From contig CAZBDU010000022.1 in the NCBI GenBank assembly GCA_964490725.1, positions 1-63,631 of the forward strand: a DNA stretch of 63,631 nt, in the 5' to 3' direction. The position numbers and the translations under genes were made by a program. Under the pieces are notes generated by a model that had not been told where the DNA came from, made no database searches, and was given only the letters and a program-made list of their open reading frames with translations. This DNA is from CAZBDU01 sp964490725. GTDB lineage: Bacteria > Spirochaetota > Spirochaetia > SZUA-6 > DRHE01. Positions 60,605 to 63,631 of this stretch are shown in pieces. Position 1 is the stretch's first letter, and the number at the start of each line of letters is the position of its first letter.

Positions 60605-63214
60605 ATGCATGGCTTCGCAGACGGACCAGCTTCGTCACTGTTCAGCCCTATAGGGCTCAAAGGCAATGGCGACCTTCATGAGCTGTCAAAGCACGGCGTC
60701 TCAAGAGAGATGGCCGCCGCTCTACCGGAAGCGCCCGGCGGTTCATGCGTAGCCTGGGGGATTCCATTCGATATCGGGAAAGTGGTAGTCATCGATAAAC
60801 AGACTGTAACCGTCGAGATCGAGCCCTTTCGGGCCAGGTGGCTCGTCTTCATGCACACCATGGATTTCAGGCCGATTCAAGCGGGTGCTAGTGGCCTCAT
60901 CTCCCCTATGCGTGGAGAAGGCAACCTTGCCGAGCCGGCTGCAACCTATGTGGTGCTCTACAAGGACGGCACTCAGGAACGCGCGCCCCTCCACTGCCGA
61001 CATCAGATCGGTGCATTCCTGCGCCGCTCCGGGGAGAACTGCTTCGAGGCAGTAGCTCATCATAAACCCTTTCCGCTGCTGGGCGCTCAGCAACAAACCA
61101 GGGCAGGCTGGGGGCACAGCCAGACCCGTGTTCACGTGGCGGACAGTAGCCCGTGGACCAACTGGCTTTGGGCCTGGGAGAATCCCCATCCGAGCAAGAC
61201 GGTCGTCGGGATTCGTTTCGAGCCGGAATCAGAGACCGTCGTCGTTTCGGCGATCTCGCGCGGCGATACACACTCTCTTCCCCTGCGCTGGCAGTCCCGC
61301 CGCAAGGCTCGGCTCACCCTGCCCGGTGGGGAGGAGTTCCGCCCGGGCCTGGATGCCCACGGACAACTCAGTCAGATCAGGCTCGATTTGGGACAGATCA
61401 TCTCGGCAACGGCCAGGCCCCTGTACCCGGAGGACAGCTGGAATCAGACATACAACAATCAGCTTCCGCGGTTGGCCAGGACAGAGGTGCTGCTCGAGTA
61501 CGCCGCCCACCCGGAAGCCTGTTTTCACTTGAGCGGCGGCCAGGTGATTGCCGTGTCGGCGGTACAGCAGGAAAAGGCGGCCGCGACATTGCGGGCGGTC
61601 GCACCGGCGACGAAGCGGATAACTTTCCGGGCAGTGGAGAAACGCACTGGCAAAGCAGTGCCGGTGAAGCTTCACCTTCACGGCGAATCGGGTGAGTACC
61701 TTGCTCCGGTGGATCGGCATCGGATCCTCAATCCGGCCTGGTTCGAGGACTATAGCGTGGATTTTCTACACATGGAGTCCTATCGCAAGGCATTTCAGGC
61801 CGACTATGTCTTCAACGAGCCGCTCCGGAGCCACCTTTGCACCTATATCCCCGGTGAGACGATGGTTGATGTGCCTGTAGGCAAGCTGTATGTGGAGGTA
61901 TCGAAGGGCTTCGAGATCCGCCCCATCCGCAAGATAATCAACGTGGGATCCGAGACCACGGAGATCGTCGTGGAGATCGACCGGGTACTGCCCTGGAGGG
62001 ACCGGGGTTGGGTGACGGCGGATACCCATGTGCACTTCCTCTCTCCCATCTCGGCACTGCTTGAAGGTTCAGCCGAGGGAGTCAACGTGGTCAACCTGCT
62101 GGCAAGCCAGTGGGGAGAACTGATGACAAACGTCGGAGACTTTGACGGCCGCAGTACCTGGGGCTCCAGAGAAGCCGGCGGTGACGGGGAATACCTGGTT
62201 CGGGTCGGCACGGAAAACCGCCAACACATCCTCGGGCACATCTCACTTCTCGGCTACAACGGCGGCATCATCGCGCCCATGACCACCGGAGGTCCGAACG
62301 AGTCGGCGCTGGGGGATGCAGTCGAGTGCCTCCTGACCGAGTGGGCCCGGCAGTGCAGGCAACAGGGAGGAGTGACTGTCCTCCCCCACTTCCCCAATCC
62401 CAGGGCGGAGCATGCCGCCAGCATCGTGAGTGGAGACGTCGACGCAGTGGAGATGACCTCCTGGGGAGGCCTCTACGCCGGAATCGATCCTTACTCCCTG
62501 TCGGATTGGTACCGCTATCTGAACTGCGGCTACCTGGCCGCGGCGGTGGGCGGAACGGACAAGATGACAGCCAACACGGCCGTGGGCACGGTGCGTACGT
62601 ACGCCCGCATCGAGCGGGACCAGCCTTTCACCTACGGGAAGTGGATGGAGGCGATACGGCGGGCCGAGACTTTCGTGACCTATGGACCGCTTATGGAGTT
62701 CAGCGTTGATGGCGCTCCCCCGGGGAGCCGTATCGAGATGCCTGCAGGAGGAGGCACGGTCGATGTGAACTGGGAGGTGGCCAGCGTGACCGTACCGATA
62801 AGCAGGGTGGAGCTCGTGGTTAACGGCGAAATCAGGGAGAGCCTCGAAGTGCCTCCCTGGAAGAAATCGGGTCACTGGCCCGTGAAGATAGGAGCCAGCA
62901 GCTGGTTGGCTCTCCTGGTCCGCGGTCACTATGCGGATCAGCCGGAGATTGTGGCCGCGCACTCCTCCCCAATCATGATCGGTATCGAGGGCTCACCGCT
63001 CCTGGCCGCCGCGGATGCGCTGACCATTCTGGAACAGATCGAGGGGGCGATGGCGTATCTGGACACGGTCGGCACTCGCGCCGAGGAGGCGGCGTTCAAG
63101 CGCATGCGTCTGGTGCTGACAGCAGCGCACCGAAGCCTGCACAACCGCATGCATCAGCAAGGCTACTACCACGATCACAGCCCTGCCGAGGATCATCCGG
63201 AGCACCACAGGTAG
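60605..63214 (+). CDS. CehA/McbA-type metallohydrolase with PHP domain, large form
   Basis: An 869-residue protein. The N-terminal half (about 1-460) is beta-rich and includes YVEVSKGFEIRPIRKIINV, a fibronectin/carboxypeptidase-regulatory-like stretch. The catalytic PHP-like half starts DRGWVTADTHVHFLSP (metal HxH) with further likely ligands in QHILGHISLLGYNG, VTVLPHFPNPR and GTDKM. C-terminal beta domain GPLMEFSVDGAPPGS and a His-rich tail (YYHDHSPAEDHPEHH). CehA and McbA hydrolyse aryl carbamates, but many relatives have unknown ester, amide or phosphodiester substrates. No signal peptide. Confidence 0.82.
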   Translation: MHGFADGPASSLFSPIGLKGNGDLHELSKHGVSREMAAALPEAPGGSCVAWGIPFDIGKVVVIDKQTVTVEIEPFRARWLVFMHTMDFRPIQAGASGLISPMRGEGNLAEPAATYVVLYKDGTQERAPLHCRHQIGAFLRRSGENCFEAVAHHKPFPLLGAQQQTRAGWGHSQTRVHVADSSPWTNWLWAWENPHPSKTVVGIRFEPESETVVVSAISRGDTHSLPLRWQSRRKARLTLPGGEEFRPGLDAHGQLSQIRLDLGQIISATARPLYPEDSWNQTYNNQLPRLARTEVLLEYAAHPEACFHLSGGQVIAVSAVQQEKAAATLRAVAPATKRITFRAVEKRTGKAVPVKLHLHGESGEYLAPVDRHRILNPAWFEDYSVDFLHMESYRKAFQADYVFNEPLRSHLCTYIPGETMVDVPVGKLYVEVSKGFEIRPIRKIINVGSETTEIVVEIDRVLPWRDRGWVTADTHVHFLSPISALLEGSAEGVNVVNLLASQWGELMTNVGDFDGRSTWGSREAGGDGEYLVRVGTENRQHILGHISLLGYNGGIIAPMTTGGPNESALGDAVECLLTEWARQCRQQGGVTVLPHFPNPRAEHAASIVSGDVDAVEMTSWGGLYAGIDPYSLSDWYRYLNCGYLAAAVGGTDKMTANTAVGTVRTYARIERDQPFTYGKWMEAIRRAETFVTYGPLMEFSVDGAPPGSRIEMPAGGGTVDVNWEVASVTVPISRVELVVNGEIRESLEVPPWKKSGHWPVKIGASSWLALLVRGHYADQPEIVAAHSSPIMIGIEGSPLLAAADALTILEQIEGAMAYLDTVGTRAEEAAFKRMRLVLTAAHRSLHNRMHQQGYYHDHSPAEDHPEHHR

Positions 63215-63362
63215 CCGTCAGCGTGACAGTAAGGGTCAGAACTCCCACCGACTGGGTAGACGGCAGAATCCTTAGCCGTCGTGGCGATCGGAGGCATTAC
63301 CTTGCCGGGGTTGATAGTAGACGGAACAGAGTACTCCCGGGCGCCAGCAGAGGGACAGATCA

Positions 63363-63509
63363 TCAATCAAGCGAAATTGGGTCGAATCCCGGCGGCGAGC
63401 AGCCGATCTTCTCCAGATGGCGCAGGAACTCCGGAACCTCCTCCGGAGCGGTGACCACGGCAAGGACCTGCATCGCGGCAGGCCAGCGGGGACAGACCAG
63501 CGAGTTGAC
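63363..63509 (-). pseudogene. IS91-family transposase C-terminal remnant
   Basis: Minus-strand codons read VNSLVCPRWPAAMQVLAVV then TAPEEVPEFLRHLEKIGCSP and PGFDPISLD, ending at a TGA (63365-63363). This matches the zinc-finger-like C-terminal tail of IS91/IS801-type transposases, with Trp where CPRC would have Cys. An in-frame TAG stands just upstream (63512-63510). Confidence 0.55.
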
Positions 63510-63564
63510 CTACTGCACCTAGCCCGCATTTCTCATAAATCGACTAGAAGATGGCCTCTCAGTC

Positions 63565-63573
63565 TGGTATAAT
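63565..63573 (+). promoter_or_regulatory. Extended -10 promoter of the terminal insertion sequence
   Basis: TGGTATAAT (63565-63573): a perfect TATAAT with the TGn extension, 44 bases before the ATG at 63617. No clear -35 was found, which an extended -10 can tolerate. Confidence 0.5.
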
Positions 63574-63616
63574 TGTTTGATCGAAAACCAATTAACCGGA
63601 GCAAAGAGGCCACCGT

Positions 63617-63631
63617 ATGCAGGAACAGTCT
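63617..63631 (+). CDS. Start of a probable transposase gene, cut by the window
   Basis: Only five codons (MQEQS) are visible, after AAGAGG about 7 bases upstream. Called because of its place inside an apparent insertion-sequence left end with promoter; nothing in the five residues themselves identifies it. Confidence 0.3.

Larger units (their letters stand above)
63523..63631 (+). mobile_element. Left end of an insertion sequence (IS1380-like), cut by the window
   Basis: CCCGCATTTCTCAT (63523-63536) resembles an IS1380-type terminal repeat; 94 bases later an ATG (63617) opens a frame, MQEQS, running off the window. An extended -10 promoter lies between. The family assignment is weak since no transposase sequence is available. 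Confidence 0.4.

Overview
The window is a GC-rich bacterial chromosome segment (most genes look well above 60% GC) with one visibly AT-richer island at about 48.2-59.6 kb. Nearly everything is catabolic: three complete solute importers (two sugar-type ABC systems and one TRAP system), three zinc alcohol dehydrogenases, three fucose/arabinose-isomerase-like proteins, two URO-D superfamily proteins, an MttB-type methyltransferase, a hydantoinase/oxoprolinase pair, a tungsten-type aldehyde:ferredoxin oxidoreductase and a 5'-truncated SDR. The exported binding proteins carry Ala/Gly/Glu-rich mature N-termini (GGGTEAAG, GSSEATQ, GAQKEAQ) of the kind common in Spirochaetota, and the enzymes suit an anaerobe. 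I therefore suggest a high-GC, spirochaete-like anaerobe, as inference only. No rRNA, tRNA or CRISPR array was seen.

Layout. 1-2263: 3' part missing of a GH38 alpha-mannosidase (minus). 2.36-8.0 kb (plus): HAD hydrolase, then a ribose-type ABC operon (binding protein, permease, dehydrogenase, ATPase) behind a clear sigma-70 promoter, then a 5'-truncated SDR. 8.1-10.5 kb: isomerase-like protein convergent with a URO-D/methyltransferase-like protein. 10.6-11.2 kb: decayed RidA-like and SelA-like genes. 11.4-15.3 kb (minus): trypsin-like protease, MoxR, DUF58 and VWA genes. 15.6-16.5 kb: beta-propeller protein.

16.6-33.1 kb (minus) is a large catabolic block in two units. The upstream unit (33.0 to 24.6 kb) runs TRAP transporter, amidohydrolase, alpha/beta hydrolase, a divergent ketol-acid-reductoisomerase-like protein, a PPC-domain protein and an acetolactate-synthase-like ThDP enzyme, followed by an IclR regulator. 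The downstream unit runs a GntR regulator, HyuA, HyuB, an MttB-family methyltransferase and a class IV aminotransferase. Strong TTGACA/TATAAT-type promoters with palindromes over or beside the -10 are visible for the TRAP operon and both regulators.

33.4-40.8 kb: zinc ADH, DUF4260, a MoaD-like and AOR pair, a DeoR regulator, and a degenerate sugar/polyol region with one truncated Gfo/Idh oxidoreductase, a GPI-type cupin fused in frame to remains of another Gfo/Idh gene, and an AroE-like dehydrogenase. 41.4-43.4 kb: an AmrS-like radical SAM gene split by an in-frame TAG, and a PEBP-family protein.

43.4-60.4 kb is a mobile-element-bounded island. It starts with IS21 (IstA/IstB) debris fused to an unknown gene and an IS66 transposase remnant split by a ~2-kb element carrying two tyrosine recombinases. 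The AT-richer cargo follows: an isomerase-like protein, an unusual double-HTH DeoR plus periplasmic-binding-domain regulator, a MalEFG-type ABC importer, a URO-D protein, a zinc ADH and a second isomerase-like protein. It ends in serine recombinase and IstB debris. The cargo repeats the functional set found at 3-10.5 kb (sugar ABC importer, zinc ADH, isomerase-like protein, URO-D-like protein), which is the best candidate here for an undescribed, mobile sugar or polyol pathway. The right end has a CehA/McbA-type PHP metallohydrolase, an IS91-like remnant and the left end of another insertion sequence.
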